Below are positions 1-12,242 of a stretch of DNA of 64,000 nt, piece after piece (within the stretch, counting starts at the first letter, position 1; every line of letters starts with the position of its first letter). The DNA is taken from NCBI GenBank assembly GCA_963682055.1, contig OY821744.1, positions 4,938,835 to 5,002,834 on the forward strand, written 5' to 3'. The translations under genes and the position numbers were made by a program. The notes under the pieces are model-generated. The model saw nothing but the letters and a program-made list of their open reading frames with translations, was not told where the DNA came from and did no database searches. Origin of the DNA: Primula veris. Taxonomy: Eukaryota > Streptophyta > Magnoliopsida > Ericales > Primulaceae.

Positions 1-103
1 TCTTGAAAGTGATAAACGGGATAAAATAAAACCAGATCGAGAAGCCTTAACCGGTTTAAATATCCGACACTTGATTTCATAAAAGGGACACTTATCCTAT
101 ATA

Positions 104-388
104 TTAGTAATCGTGCCCCACGCATTGTGTGTGCGGCGCGTAATGCAATAAAAATATAGAAAATATGTATATTTATAATATAAATATGCGGATAATACAA
201 AAAAAAACATAATTTAAGATTTAAAATAATGTTTGTTTGTTAAATAATGATAAATAGTTTTATTAGTTTTTATTTTTTATATTTTTATTGGAGTATGATA
301 TTATTGTAATTAATATAAAAGTGTAGGGGTATTTTTGAAAAAAAAAAATGACCCATCTGACTTGATTTGTCTTATTATAATAGAATGA
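104..388 (-). mobile_element. Helitron-like non-autonomous repeat, copy 1
   Basis: Copies with the same body and the same two ends occur at 6828-7135 and 42044-43079. Read on the minus strand it starts TCATTCTATTATAATAAG after an A and ends with a GC-rich hairpin-prone stretch followed by CTAA before a T. That matches Helitron rules (A|TC...CTRR|T, no target duplication). The class is inferred from the ends alone; there is no Rep/helicase coding sequence. Confidence 0.5.
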
Positions 389-669
389 TATGAACTCTTT
401 TAAGTTCCCATGACCACTTGCTTTTGGGTAATTACCATGCGAATTTTACTGCATGGTAAATTGTAAAAAGATAAAGGAGACGCAAGAAAACGAGACAAAC
501 TCAAATGAAAAAAAAAATTGTATTAAATACTTATTAAGACTTCAATCATGAGAAACTATTTAGCCATTCAAGAGGATATCATTAAAAAAAAAAAAGGAAA
601 AAAAAGAAGAGGATCATTAAGTGACCCTTGGTGTCTTATTCATACAACACCCACTTGTACATGTATTTA

Positions 670-1179
670 AGGGGAAAAATTACATTTATTATCTCAATTT
701 ATTTGCCGTTAATAATTTGGATACTCATCTTTTAAATTTATCAATTTAGGTACCACACTAAATAAATTTTTAATTTAGGTACCACCGTCTTAATAAATCA
801 CGAAATCATGTCACGTGACATTTGACAAACATTAATTTGAGAGGCTAATTTGACAATTTTACACAAAAATATGTCATCCTAAAAAAATTTTTACCCCAAC
901 TTCACACATAAAAAAATTTAGCATATAATCCAATTTTTTGTTATGTGTGAAATTAGGAAAAATATTTTTATAGGATGACATATTTTTATGTAAAATTGTC
1001 AAATTAGCCTATCAAATTAATGTTTGTCAAATGTTACGTGATTTCGTGATTTATTAAGACGGTAGTACCTAAATTGAAATTTTTTTATATAGTGTGGTAC
1101 CTAAATTGATAAATTTAAAAGGTGAATACCCAAATCGTTAACCGCAGATAGGTTGGGGTACTAAACCTATAAAACCCCT
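670..1179. mobile_element. Large inverted-repeat MITE
   Basis: The two halves (about 670-920 and 930-1179) are imperfect reverse complements of each other. Landmarks present on both arms are GGTACC, a TTAATAAATCACGAAATCA-like block and the ATGTCATCCTA block. The ends read AGGGG...CCCCT. The element has no coding capacity. The superfamily is not assigned because no clean target-site duplication was found. Confidence 0.7.
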
Positions 1180-2025
1180 AATTTTAAGTGATGCAGATAG
1201 TAGAGTAAAATGTTACCATATATATATATATATATATATAGACTATCAAATCAGTGGAAAATGTTTTTGGGTAAGATTTTTAGATGATTATATATATTAA
1301 TACTCTCAATAATAATTCGAATACTTCAAAAAAAAAAAAAAATGTAATGCACCCACTTATTTACTGATATCTTTTGTATGAAAGTGGGCAAAAGAATAAG
1401 GAATAAAATATTTCAAGAGTATCCAGGATTTACTTCGGTCACATCTTTTCTGGGCACATTTTCTATTACTAACCAGACTTCATCTTGTTCAAGTTTGAAG
1501 CTATAAAAGGTGGTAGGAATTTTACTTCTTTAATAATTTTTCTGTTGATAACTATACTTAATATCTTTTGAAAAAAAAAAACATACTTAATAATGGTTGT
1601 TCTTCAGATACATTCACTCAAAAGAGATCAAATACAATTTGTAACCAACTCTACAATAGAAGAAAGATCCCAATTAATCAAATATAAGATGATAACATAT
1701 TAGCATATTGTATAGGTTTATTCATATTCAAATCATAGATACCCATCCATATAACTAACACATTTGCACAGAAGTTGAATTATAAAGGAACACAAGGTAA
1801 ATGTCAAAGCCAAAGAAAAGAAAACATATATTATGATTCTTAATTGATTAGTTTGACATTATTAATTTCACCAGCAAGCCATGTAACCAGAGTAAGATAA
1901 ACCAAAAATCAAAGCTTGCCAGAAGAAATCGGAAACAAATAAACACTGTCAAAATTCGCCTATACATATAAGAACTTTTTTGCACGTCATCGCTGTTAGT
2001 CAACTCCAAGGTTTAAAAAACACTT
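1180..2025. other. Intergenic stretch 3' of the MPP alpha gene
   Basis: Holds an (AT)n run at 1218-1240 and poly-A stretches, but no coding signal. The last ~100 bases are the expected 3' UTR side of the minus-strand peptidase gene. Confidence 0.5.
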
Positions 2026-5000
2026 TCACCGGAACTTGCTGCTGACTATCTCGTAACTAGGAACATGGAGAACTGAAAGAAAAAAATAATTTAATTAAGA
2101 AAAAAGTCGCATTAAGACCATACGATGAGGGAAGTAATATTTAAGTTCTGATTATAAAAAAATTACCATTTCCGTAAGATGCCATTGTGAGAGGTGAAGA
2201 TATCAGCTTTTGGGCAATGAAAGTAATATCCTTTGCAGATATCTCATCTATAGATTTCATAAAGTGTTCCACCGGTCTCCTGTACAGTAGGAAGAAACAT
2301 AATAAAAATAGAAGTTATGGTTGTTCAATGTGCTTGTCCCAAACGAAAAGTTACTCCAAAATTCTGTTACTATGAACCTAGGATTATGAGTGAGGAACAA
2401 ATCATATGGCTTTGTGTGAACGGAGAATACGGAACAGAGTTATATGTCGTAAATGAATTAGTTTGGACAAAGAAGAACAACTACTGAAGCTAATAGATTT
2501 AATCCCTACTTATGATAGAAAGGCAAAAGACTTTCAAGATTGAATGTTTACTTCAATAAAACCAATGACAGGGTATCCCAAAATATATTTACAGGGGAGT
2601 GATAAAAGAGCGAAAAATTCAATTAGAAGGTCATAAAAGTTCAATTAGTGATAAAAGAGCGGATATAACTATTTAAAAAGTAGTTGGTAGTCTTCCATTA
2701 AACCTTGAATATATCTACTAGAAAATTCTGACTAACATTCCAGTACCATGGTGTATGCTATTGTGCGGGAAAAAAATGTCTCGTCTATTAAACTAAATAA
2801 GATATAAAGCTAAGCTTTAAATAAAACTTAGATGACATAAACCAAAACAAAACAAAAAAACTTCCAAAGATTTCTTCAGTAACTTTTCGTGAATGCAATG
2901 CTGTACAAGTGTACATAGGTATTCCACTATCCCACGAGCAACAATAAATGGAAAATTTCATCACGAGTGACCAAAAATGGTTTGAAAAAGAAAAAAAAAT
3001 CATCAATATGATGTTAACCAATGTACTAAGCAGTGCTCGGACATGATGTTAACTCATACAGCTACGCATTCATAAATAAATTATGCTCATTATTGATTAG
3101 CTGACAGAAATACTTTACAAAAATCACTACGCGACATAAACAACTAAACATCCACGAAGGTCGTAGCATTCCCTATATAACCATAGGAAAAGCAGAGCCA
3201 GGTCGAGAATTACCTGTCTCCATAAGTCAATACTTGTCTGCCAATATCTTCTGATGCAACCATCTACAAGATGCGTCTCAAATGTTAGCATATTATCAAA
3301 AAGCGAATACAGTATAAACAAAAAATCATCATAGAAAACAGAAAACAGTAATGTGCCACCACTCATCAGATAAGAACTAAGTAGATGGAATATCAACCTT
3401 TCACCTTTCAATGCAGTGTTATTACACACTAGCTTTTGTAAAAAGTTAAATTCTAGATTTTTGTTTGTGAATTAATTTTCTTAAACAAAGAATCTGAAGG
3501 GTTAGAAACAAAAATCAAATAGGAAGGGAGAAATATTGCTCACCCTGGATTCAAGATTCATAAGAACGCCAGACCTAGTTGCCTGTTTGGCACGGTCAAG
3601 TTGCACCTGATCAACTTGAGAGCAAAAAGGAAAATACAAAACGTTATTTTGGTATAGTGAATTAGATATCATCCAAGAGAAGAACAGAAGAAAAAATAAG
3701 CAAAATAAAAACACAAGCACACCTTCGCCGGGTGTGACAACTGCAGTAAGTTCTTTAACAGCTATATTAATAGCATTTACCACAAAATCAGGACTCTGGA
3801 TTTGGAAGATAAATAAACACACACCATCAGTTGTAAAGAAGAGCAGACATATAACAAGTAAAAGTGACACTCGTTCTGAACAGTAAAAAAGAAATGAAGC
3901 ACAAGAAAAAGGCAGACCAGTGAAAACGTAATTGTAAGACCTTTATACTTCGACTCAAAGTTTATCATAGTAGTAAAAATCTTCAAGAAGACACATAATC
4001 CTATATATGTGTAATACTTGCATCCTAATTTGACCTCTTAACATCAGAGCATCTCTGTCAAATAATTGATAAACCAATGAATAATGAATTCTGTTGGAAG
4101 TTTGTAATACAATATCCGACACCAGTACTTAACTCAACCTGGGCAGAAATTATAAAAAGACAGCATTCAAGAAAACAATCCAGTGGCTTACAGTGGTAGC
4201 TTGAATTCCAAATAATCCTGTATTATTGTAAATGCTATCGAAAGCAGAAAATGACTCCATTTCCGGATATTTGCTCAGGGCACGAAGATCTATTCATAAC
4301 AGTGATCTACAGTTAGAAATCAGCAAAACCCTCATTGCTTTCGCCATAAATGACAAGCAGTAATCAAAGATTGCCATATGTATTACTAAATATATGCAAT
4401 ACCTTAGCTTGAAACCAAATTGAGGACATGCCTGAGCTTGGGAAGGATTATAGTCACCTTGGTGTTTATGCTTTTACTTTAATATAGAAAAAACTTAACT
4501 ACACTCAAAGCAAAAGCAAAAACCACCTTAACCAATGGAACATGTTTATGAAGTCGTAAAAGTAGATGCGATTTTTTACCATCTCAAGCAGACTAGTATA
4601 GCATTGGATTCCTTTTTCTAGTTTTATATTATAGTGCTTGTAGCAGCCTGAACAAAAAATGTTCCCAGTATTATTAATTTGAACTTACAGAGCCGCGAGT
4701 ACATTCCTTTTCCAGGTCCCCCAGCCGAGAAAGATCCGCCCCCTCCCATAAGCATCTGCAGGTTATTAAGACTAATTTATATGCATTTCTTTGAATATGT
4801 ACTTTCAAGATGGAATGAAAAGCAGTGATGCACTTACAAAGACTCACATTATAATATCAACGGAATAATCAATAGATTCATTTTAAGGAATAATACCTGC
4901 AGAACAGTTAAAGCTATAGCTTCTTTCTCATGCCGCCATCCTCCAGGTGCTTCAAATGCAAGCACAAAATGAGTTTTCTGGTCACATAAAATATCTTCAG

Positions 5001-6496
5001 AGAGTCGAAAGTGTCTAAGGAAATAAAAATATAATACAAAAAACAAAAATGAATAGTAAAAAGAGAATACATAAGTATCAACTGGACCTACCTCGGGATC
5101 ACCTTGATAGCGATATTCACCTCCAACATAGACAGATTTAGGCTCCTCAGAATGGGCTACGTTTGGCAAGTCTGATAGAAGTGGTTCAGCTAAATTAACC
5201 AGCTCATCATGGTCAACACCAGAAGCTGCAAGGACCATTCTAGAAGCTGTATAATTTTCCTGAAATTCTCCAAAATAAAATAAAATTACTTAAGCAATAA
5301 GATCTGAACAGATTCTAGCTGTAGCTTGTTTAGTTGCAGCTTTCGAGAGAGTAAGCTGGATTCTTTAGCTTAAGACAAAAAGGCAGGTTCATCCAACTTA
5401 ATGCTTTAGCATTTTCAGACCAAAAAAATTCAGAAAGCTCACTTTTATAGCTTTAATGCAAAGAAGCTTGGACTATGTGAGCTAAGAAGCTAGCTTTATC
5501 CAAAGCTTCTAGATTTTTTAGGCCATTTTTTCCGAAAATCCCATCTTTTAAGCTGGTAAATCAAATGCACACCAGTTTTTAACAAAAACAGGCTGAGCTT
5601 GAAAACTGTAACCAAGAAAAGCCTTAGTAGTTAGTAGTACACAAAAAAATCCAGGTATATCTAATGAATTTTCCAACTCACAGCTTGAAATTCCTCAAGT
5701 ATAGTACTGTTTAATCTGCTTATGGCAGATTCTGATGAAAAGAGAGGATTTGCCAGAGCACCGGAGAAAACGACAGAATGAATGGCCTCCAAAAGTAAGT
5801 GATGTGGGTCATTGGATAATTCTGCTATATCAGCTTTCACTTTCTGAATCTGTTGGATGTTAATTAAAATAGCATGAAAACATGGGATGGTGTAAAACAG
5901 GAAGAAAAAATAAGAGGAAATTACAGTTTTCTACATTCGTGTATCATCTGATTTTGATTACGTAAACCAACAGTTAGCAAGAAGTAGCATAACCAAGCCA
6001 TTTATTTTGGTACACTACATGGGAAAAAAAACTTTGGGAACTTAAAAGGAAAATCTGAATGATTAGAGTAGAATAGCCAAAAAAATTGATAAAATATAGA
6101 GTATAAAAGATTTGGGTTTCTTGATATTAGTACCCCAAACCTATAATTCTTAGTATGTTTGAAATTTTGATAGATGAATTCTATTAAATCTCCACAAACT
6201 ATAATACCTAAGTGTGCAAAATCAAAGTCAGTAATACTTAAGTGTGCCAAAACAATAATATTAACCGAACAAAGAATGTCAGGATGATGATTTATTCCAC
6301 TTACACTGTAAATATGAATATATATATATATATATAGGGGACAGTTATATAAACAAAAACAAAAAGCGTGACAGATTTTAGACATACATGAAAATTAAGG
6401 GTCCAGATTAAACCTGTTAACCCCATCCTTTAATCTGTACCCTTTATCTTCAAGTATGTCTAGAATCATGTCACACTTTATCTTCCTATAACCGGC

Positions 6497-6530
<34 letters not shown>

Positions 6531-8681
6531 TAGCGGACGTGCCCACCATACCATATAGGTGTGAATTTAAAAAAATATATGTAACCCGTTATGGTAGAAT
6601 CTTTGATGAAGTGAGGAACAATTATGATAGAGAGAGGGGATGAATTTGATGATTTGTGAGAAAATAAAGTTAATAATTAGATGTCAGTTTTTTTTTTTTT
6701 TAATTCTCCTGTAAAAGGTGTCTATTACTATTTTGTAATTTTGTAAATTAATAGGACTATTTTATAAATAATTGTTTCAAGGCTTCATAAGCCATATTCA
6801 CATAAAGTAATAATATAGATATATATATTAATAATCGTGTCTCACGCGTTGCGTGGCGTGTGCGGCCCATAACGCAATAAAAATGTAAAAAATATGTATA
6901 GTTATGATAAAATTAAATATGTGGATAATAAAAAAAAACATAGTTTAATATTTTAAAAAAATTGTTTGTTAAAGAGGGATAAATATATATAATTTTATTA
7001 GTTTTTACTTTTTATATTTTTATGTGAGTATGGTATTATTTTAACTAATATAAAGGCGTAGGTGTATTTTTGAAAAAAAAGTGGCTAAATTGGGCAGTCT
7101 CATTTGACTTGGATTGACTTATTATAATAGAATGATATAGTTTCCAAAACATAAACTTGTTATACATTCTGCTATCAGTTTTTTCATACTTCGTACCTAT
7201 TCTGTCATAATTTTTTATTTTTTTTTAGTCCGCAATCTAGGTTTTTTTTTGTTATCCAAACCATGTTGTTTCCCTATGTAATGTACTAAATCATTGAGAA
7301 ATTACATTAGTGTACAAATTGTTATTTGCTATAAAAAATCAAAATCGGCTGAAATGTCATTGTACAAAACTGTCAAATTAGAGTAGAGTAAAAAAAAAGG
7401 AGGGGGGGATATTAATTATACCTCCTCATTCACCTCCCAGTCAAGAAAAGCGAGATTTCTCACACAATCCACGAGCATTTCCACCATTTGCGGAACATAA
7501 GTCTTAAGAGCATCGTATGTGTAACCTATCTGTTCCCGAGAAGCTGAGGCTGTCACATTTCCATCAATAGCTTCTATTTCACGAACAATACGTAAATTAC
7601 TCCTATTTGTGGTGCTCTTAAAAGCCATTCGCTCCAAAAGATGTATCGCCCCAGCCGAGGTTGGTGACTCATATATCGACCCACAGTTAACATACAACCC
7701 GATCGAAGCAGCAGGATTCTGTTAATTTAACCAATTGAATATGCTTTAAACATATTTAAAAATATGCAGAGGGGTCAGCCTATGTTGCATGTATATGGAT
7801 ACAATGTATATCCCTATAGTACTAATACAACAATATTAGAAATTTTTAAAAAAACTGTGATATGATACGGCTAAGATATGACTTATTTCTTTATATTCAT
7901 CTGTATATAAATATAAATAAGCTAAAATTTATCTAAATTATCAAATTCTAAAGAGAACTAATCAAATTCATGCATATCAGTCTAAAAGAATAGGCTCCTA
8001 GGCGATGACTATGAGATGAGTTGCCAATCGACTTATCTGTAAGATTGCGTTAGAACGATTCATCTTTTTTTCGACTTGCATTGTGATCACTTAAGTATAT
8101 CGAACCACAATTAGTATACAACCCTACCAAAGCAGCAGGGTTCTGTAGAAAATAAATACTAATATTTAAACATCTTATCAGAAATTATAAATTCTAAAAA
8201 ATCAAATCAAATTCATGAATTTTAGTCCAAAAGAAGTCGCTCATAAGCGATGAGATGGCCTGTGGTTGATTTTTTGTGGGATTCTGTCAGAAAGTCTTAT
8301 CATCTATTGACTTATGAAATTAACACGAACAATAGAACTTTTTAATTTTTCCCCTCAGGTAACCTACTCTTTTTAATAAATTTAGAATAAACGTACCGAA
8401 GATGTCTCCGAGGCTATTTTGAGACCGTTTGGGAGTGTTGTTATCTTAGTCTTACCAGGCTTGACATGGTCAGATAATGGTGTGGGAAGTGTAACACCTT
8501 GGAGTGGGACTTGTAAAGAGGGTAGTGAACTAGATTTCTCTCGTGAGCAAGGTAAACAATCCTCCAGAAGATGGTTTTGCAGCAACAGCACTGGCACTTG
8601 CACACCTGATAAAGGACTTACTGGCGGTGCGGCCCTATTTTCATATAAGAGACGGAAAAAAAGAGAGCAATATTTGCTCAT
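2026..8681 (-). CDS. MPPA: Mitochondrial processing peptidase alpha subunit (MPP alpha), diverged paralog
   Basis: MPP alpha is the substrate-recognising, non-catalytic subunit that pairs with MPP beta to remove presequences; in plants the dimer is part of the cytochrome bc1 complex in the inner mitochondrial membrane. Twelve exons were traced from splice sites and similarity: 8397-8681, 7422-7718, 5682-5849, 5092-5259, 4897-4977, 4689-4755, 4192-4289, 3723-3795, 3544-3614, 3214-3263, 2167-2279 and 2026-2072. All junctions keep phase, giving about 505 aa, normal for the family. The glycine-rich loop ([17 protein letters not shown]) is intact in exon 6, and the end reads [11 protein letters not shown]. 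Exons 2-12 have no lesion. In exon 1 the conserved presequence ([14 protein letters not shown]) lies in a different frame from the mature protein. The family's usual start is gone, and the first in-frame ATG is at 8681. Many substitutions (for example EAIDGN for EAIGGN) suggest a fast-evolving paralog. It could be an expressed gene with a rewritten N-terminus or an early pseudogene. Confidence 0.8.
6338..6500. mobile_element. Short inverted-repeat MITE in MPP alpha intron 2
   Basis: A ~160-bp imperfect palindrome. GTGACAGATTTTAGACATAC on the left is mirrored by GTATGTCTAGAATCATGTCAC on the right (19 of 21 positions), and the outer ends GGGGACAGTTATA and TATAACCGGCCC also pair. An (AT)n tract follows at 6499-6529. 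No coding capacity. Confidence 0.55.
6530..6819 (-). mobile_element. Second Helitron-like element in MPP alpha intron 2
   Basis: On the minus strand it begins TCTATATTATTACTTTATG after an A and ends GGGCACGTCCGCTAG before a T, which fits Helitron ends (CTAG|T with a GC-rich 3' segment). It abuts the next Helitron-like copy. Assignment rests on the ends only. Confidence 0.35.
6828..7135 (-). mobile_element. Helitron-like repeat, copy 2
   Basis: Same family as 104-388: shared GTGTGCGGC / CGCAATAAAAAT block, a TTTTATTAGTTTTTA core and the CTTATTATAATAGAATGA end. It lies in intron 2 of the peptidase gene. Confidence 0.55.
8095..8142 (-). repeat. Duplicated 5' part of MPP alpha exon 2 inside intron 1
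   Basis: The minus strand reads ...CTACAG|AACCCTGCTGCT and translates as [16 protein letters not shown]. The true exon start at 7718 gives [16 protein letters not shown]. The AG acceptor is kept, but similarity stops after about 16 codons. Flanking intron sequence is duplicated too: about 7965-8080 resembles 8200-8310. It is therefore an old tandem duplication that copied an intron-exon junction. Confidence 0.8.
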
Positions 8682-8749
8682 TAGACACTTTAACAACTTC
8701 CTACTAGTAAAGGAATCGATAAAAAAAAATGGCTTTGTCACTAAATAGA

Positions 8750-10615
8750 AAGATAATAATTTTGGTCAGGACATGATATAATTATAATATTAACAATAAA
8801 ATTCAATACTGAAGATTGTAATGTATTAGTTCAGAATTGTTTGTCTAAATCTCATGAAATGAGAAACTTTCAATGTATGTGTAATGGTACATTATCAACA
8901 CATATCAACATTATATAGTGCTAATGAAGGAGCCGACACTACTCTCTTAAGGATGTCTAAATCAAAACATAACTTTAATAAAAGTGGTCAATATATTTTA
9001 TAAACCCATACTAAATTGGTTCTTTTCTAGTTTGCTGGGTTGCAACCAAAATCTCATATACATCCACCCATTAGCTGTATAAAAAAGGATAGTATGCATA
9101 AGCATTCTCTAGTTGACAAATGCTCGTCCATTTATTCAGAAAAAAAAAAACTTGTGAATGGCAATAACATAATCGACAATCGTTTTCTCCTCAATTTAAT
9201 TTAATCAGAGCAATTATCATTATTTACAAAATGGAAGCACCTAATTATATCTCCGCTATCAAATTCTAGATAAACAATAAAATCTCTCCCATTCATTATC
9301 CTTTCTTTTATTTCCAAATTCCAATCCCATTATTTTTTTCTTTGATTACAATTTTCATTTCAAGCCAAATAAACTACACTGCAGTTTCGACTAGTTAAAA
9401 AGTTCGAATCTTTTAATGTTCTACCCCTAAAGATAAAAAAAAAATGGTAATTAAAACCTATTTGTTTCGAAAGCATAAAAAAGCCAGATCATTGCTTAAA
9501 AGTTGCAACCAATCAAGCCCTGAGTTTCTCCATCAATGACAAACTGAGTAAAGTTAATAAGAATCTTATAAACGACGACGTTTTTATTCAATCAAACACT
9601 GTCATTGAAGTACACAATAAATCATACAAAATGATAAGTAGTAATAAAGGGGAAAAAAAGAATTTGATTAAGTTAAACAAGCAAGTAAATAAATATAAAT
9701 AAAAAACATTTTTATTTAATCATATAAAGGTCAACTTTTTTATTTAACCAAACACTATCAAATGAAGTAGACAATAAATCATACAAAAGGATAAGTAGTA
9801 ATAAAAGGGAAAAAAAGTATTTGTTAAAAAAAGTAAATAAATAAAATAAAATAAATATATGTTGAGTTAATTAAGTTACATTTATAGTTTGTGACATTAT
9901 CGATTGTGTAGTAACGCTTTAAACGTACGGACGTTGTGTAGTAACATTTTTATTTATTTAAATGGTACTCACTCTATAATGTCACTTTTAACGATTTAAT
10001 ATCCCACCTGTGTTAATTTTTTTAACGATTTAAAAACTTTTTTTTTTGTTTTTTTAGTATTTGTTTGAATTATTAAATAAAAAAGAAGATATCAAAAAGT
10101 TACGAAAATAATATAATTTTTTATCATTTTTAAGGTGACCTAAATTTAAAAATATTGTGAGAGTAACAAAAATTCTTTAAAGGTGGCCGGCCACCGAAGA
10201 GCCCAATAACCCGCAAATAATTATTATATACTTCATTAATTGTGGAAGTAACCTTTCATATTTAGAAATTTGGATAGATGTAAATATGTAATTTCTTCGT
10301 GTGCTTTTTAATTCTTTTAAATATCACATTGACTAATTTTAAAGTGTTATACCTTTGTGTTCGATGTACTGTTTTCTGTTATTGTTGCTCAGATACACGT
10401 ATTTTGACAATATACATTTATGTTGATAAGATGATACTTACTTATAAAAGTCTATTCAGATAATTTCTGCCAAATTTTCTTCATAATATATTAATCTGCG
10501 TTCTGCATTCCATGTCCTTTCCAAAAGTTACATTCTTTATCATGAATTTTAGACATTAAGTAAAAACTTGTTTTCTGATAACTAACAAATATCTACCAGT
10601 ATTTGTGAGCGTTTT
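8750..10615. other. Intergenic, AT-rich, with a short tandem duplication
   Basis: No gene seen. About 9581-9700 is repeated at about 9735-9850: AAACACTRTCA, a shared block around ACAATAAATCATACAAAA, then GGATAAGTAGTAATAAA or its variant. About 10050-10160 resembles 49840-49950 (GAAGATATCAAAAAGTTACG-type block), so it is a dispersed repeat fragment. Confidence 0.5.
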
Positions 10616-11163
10616 TGAAATTTATATCCGTTGTTCTAGTTGTTGTTACGCATTTAGGTTGCAACTACAGTTGCAACCACAGTTGCAACCACAAGTATAA
10701 TAATGGACAAAACTGAAAGTTAACTGTACTTGAAAGAATTCACACGCATATTTAACAACGGAGTTCACCTAACTGGGCTACGTCTCCGAAACACTCACAC
10801 AGATTAGTGATATTATAACAACTTACAATATAGGATTTAACTCTTAGTGAAAAATTCTCAGACTCTTTTTAAATTTTTCTGCCTATCTCTATATTGCTCA
10901 TATTATATAACTGATTTCATGCTTATATGAGAATATATCCTGCATATCTAAAACATAATTATCACATAATAATCATTTAAAAGAATAACATGCAGTTAAA
11001 CAATAATCATGTGTATCAGCAGATTATAACTATGATTGCAACTGAGTTTGCAAATTCAACTGTAAACATAAAATTTGATTATCAATAATCATTTAATTTA
11101 GATTACTTTGCTCAAACCAATTGACAACAAAAAGTTCATTAGGCCAGAAATATGGTCCTAACA
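10616..11163 (-). mobile_element. Solo LTR of the resident Sirevirus family
   Basis: Read on the minus strand it starts TGTTAGGACCATATTTCTGG and ends TCCG..ATATAAATTTCA, matching the start and end of the 1261-bp LTRs at 13419 and 22387. It is diverged and about 700 bp shorter. The 5-bp sequence GTTTT flanks both sides (10611-10615 and 11164-11168), as expected after LTR-LTR recombination of an older insertion. It carries three clean copies of the GTTGCAAC-type motif near 10652-10690. Confidence 0.85.
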
Positions 11164-12195
11164 GTTTTGATTCGAACATTGGTCGTAACCAACCCAATTT
11201 CTCAACAAAAATTGTTGTATCATAGAATTCTGGTCTCTAGTAAATTCTCAATAGATGTCCTCTCCTTAATGAAAGAAATTATTCAGTCTGAATCCTGCAA
11301 ACTGCTGATATTCTTACATGTGACTTTTTTATAGAGGACCAAATAATTACTACATATATTCAGATTCAAGTGGCAAATATGAAAGATCACGTGCCGGTGC
11401 TTAGGACTAAATAATTACTTCATAAACAAATAGCGGATCGACCACCAACAAAAGTATGGTCTTTTTATCAAAGAGTTCAGTGGCAAGGGACTAGGAATCC
11501 AAAACATTGGCTTGAAACCATTGGAAAAATATGTAACCGGTTATTTGAACGTCACTAAGAAAATGACATTATTGAACCATTTGTTGTATGCATAATGTGG
11601 TAAGCTTTTAGTATTTTCAATGTGAAGAAAGAAGGGAACAAACGCTGGTGGACAGAATGATTCCACTGAAATACAGATAAGAATGAGACAGTTACATAAA
11701 TGATTCAAACTTATGGTTAAGGAGTAATAGAAATGTATTTGGAGTACTTTGCACAATGCTTAATAGGAACTAATTAATATTCTTCAATATGCAGAATTAT
11801 ATTCTCATTTGTACATTTGCAGGGTATTTTACTTTTAGATAAGAAGATAAGCAGCCCATTTGCAACTGTTTATGTTAGGATCAAAGACAATATAATACAA
11901 TACAATACAAAATGTAGATAATTACAAAGCGTACCTAAACAAGGGGAAAGCACCTATGCAAAGTGTACCTAATTACGGAAATTTCTTATTACTATCTTTT
12001 TTGTGAGACTTATCCAATGTGTGAAGTTGACAAAATAATCATGACTGGTTTTATGTAATTGAGGCTTGAGCTAAAACGACTCATGATGTAACGTTCTAGT
12101 TGTCCAACAAAGTTATGGTATTTTCTGTTAAATTGAGATTCTCTTGTTGGTCAAGTACCTCTCATATATTCTTTACGTTGTTTTATCCTATCATG
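11164..12195. other. Intergenic, upstream of the Nudix gene
   Basis: No gene supported. The short open frames here have no recognisable similarity. The segment separates the solo LTR from the Nudix gene TATA box. Confidence 0.4.
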
Positions 12196-12203
12196 TATAA
12201 ATA
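12196..12203 (+). promoter_or_regulatory. Candidate TATA box of the Nudix gene
   Basis: TATAAATA lies 40 bp before the proposed ATG at 12243. The usual 30-bp spacing would put transcription start near 12230 and give a very short 5' leader. Position-based inference. Confidence 0.5.
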
Positions 12204-12242
12204 GAGCACTATAGCTAGAACAGTATTACCAGTGCACTACAG

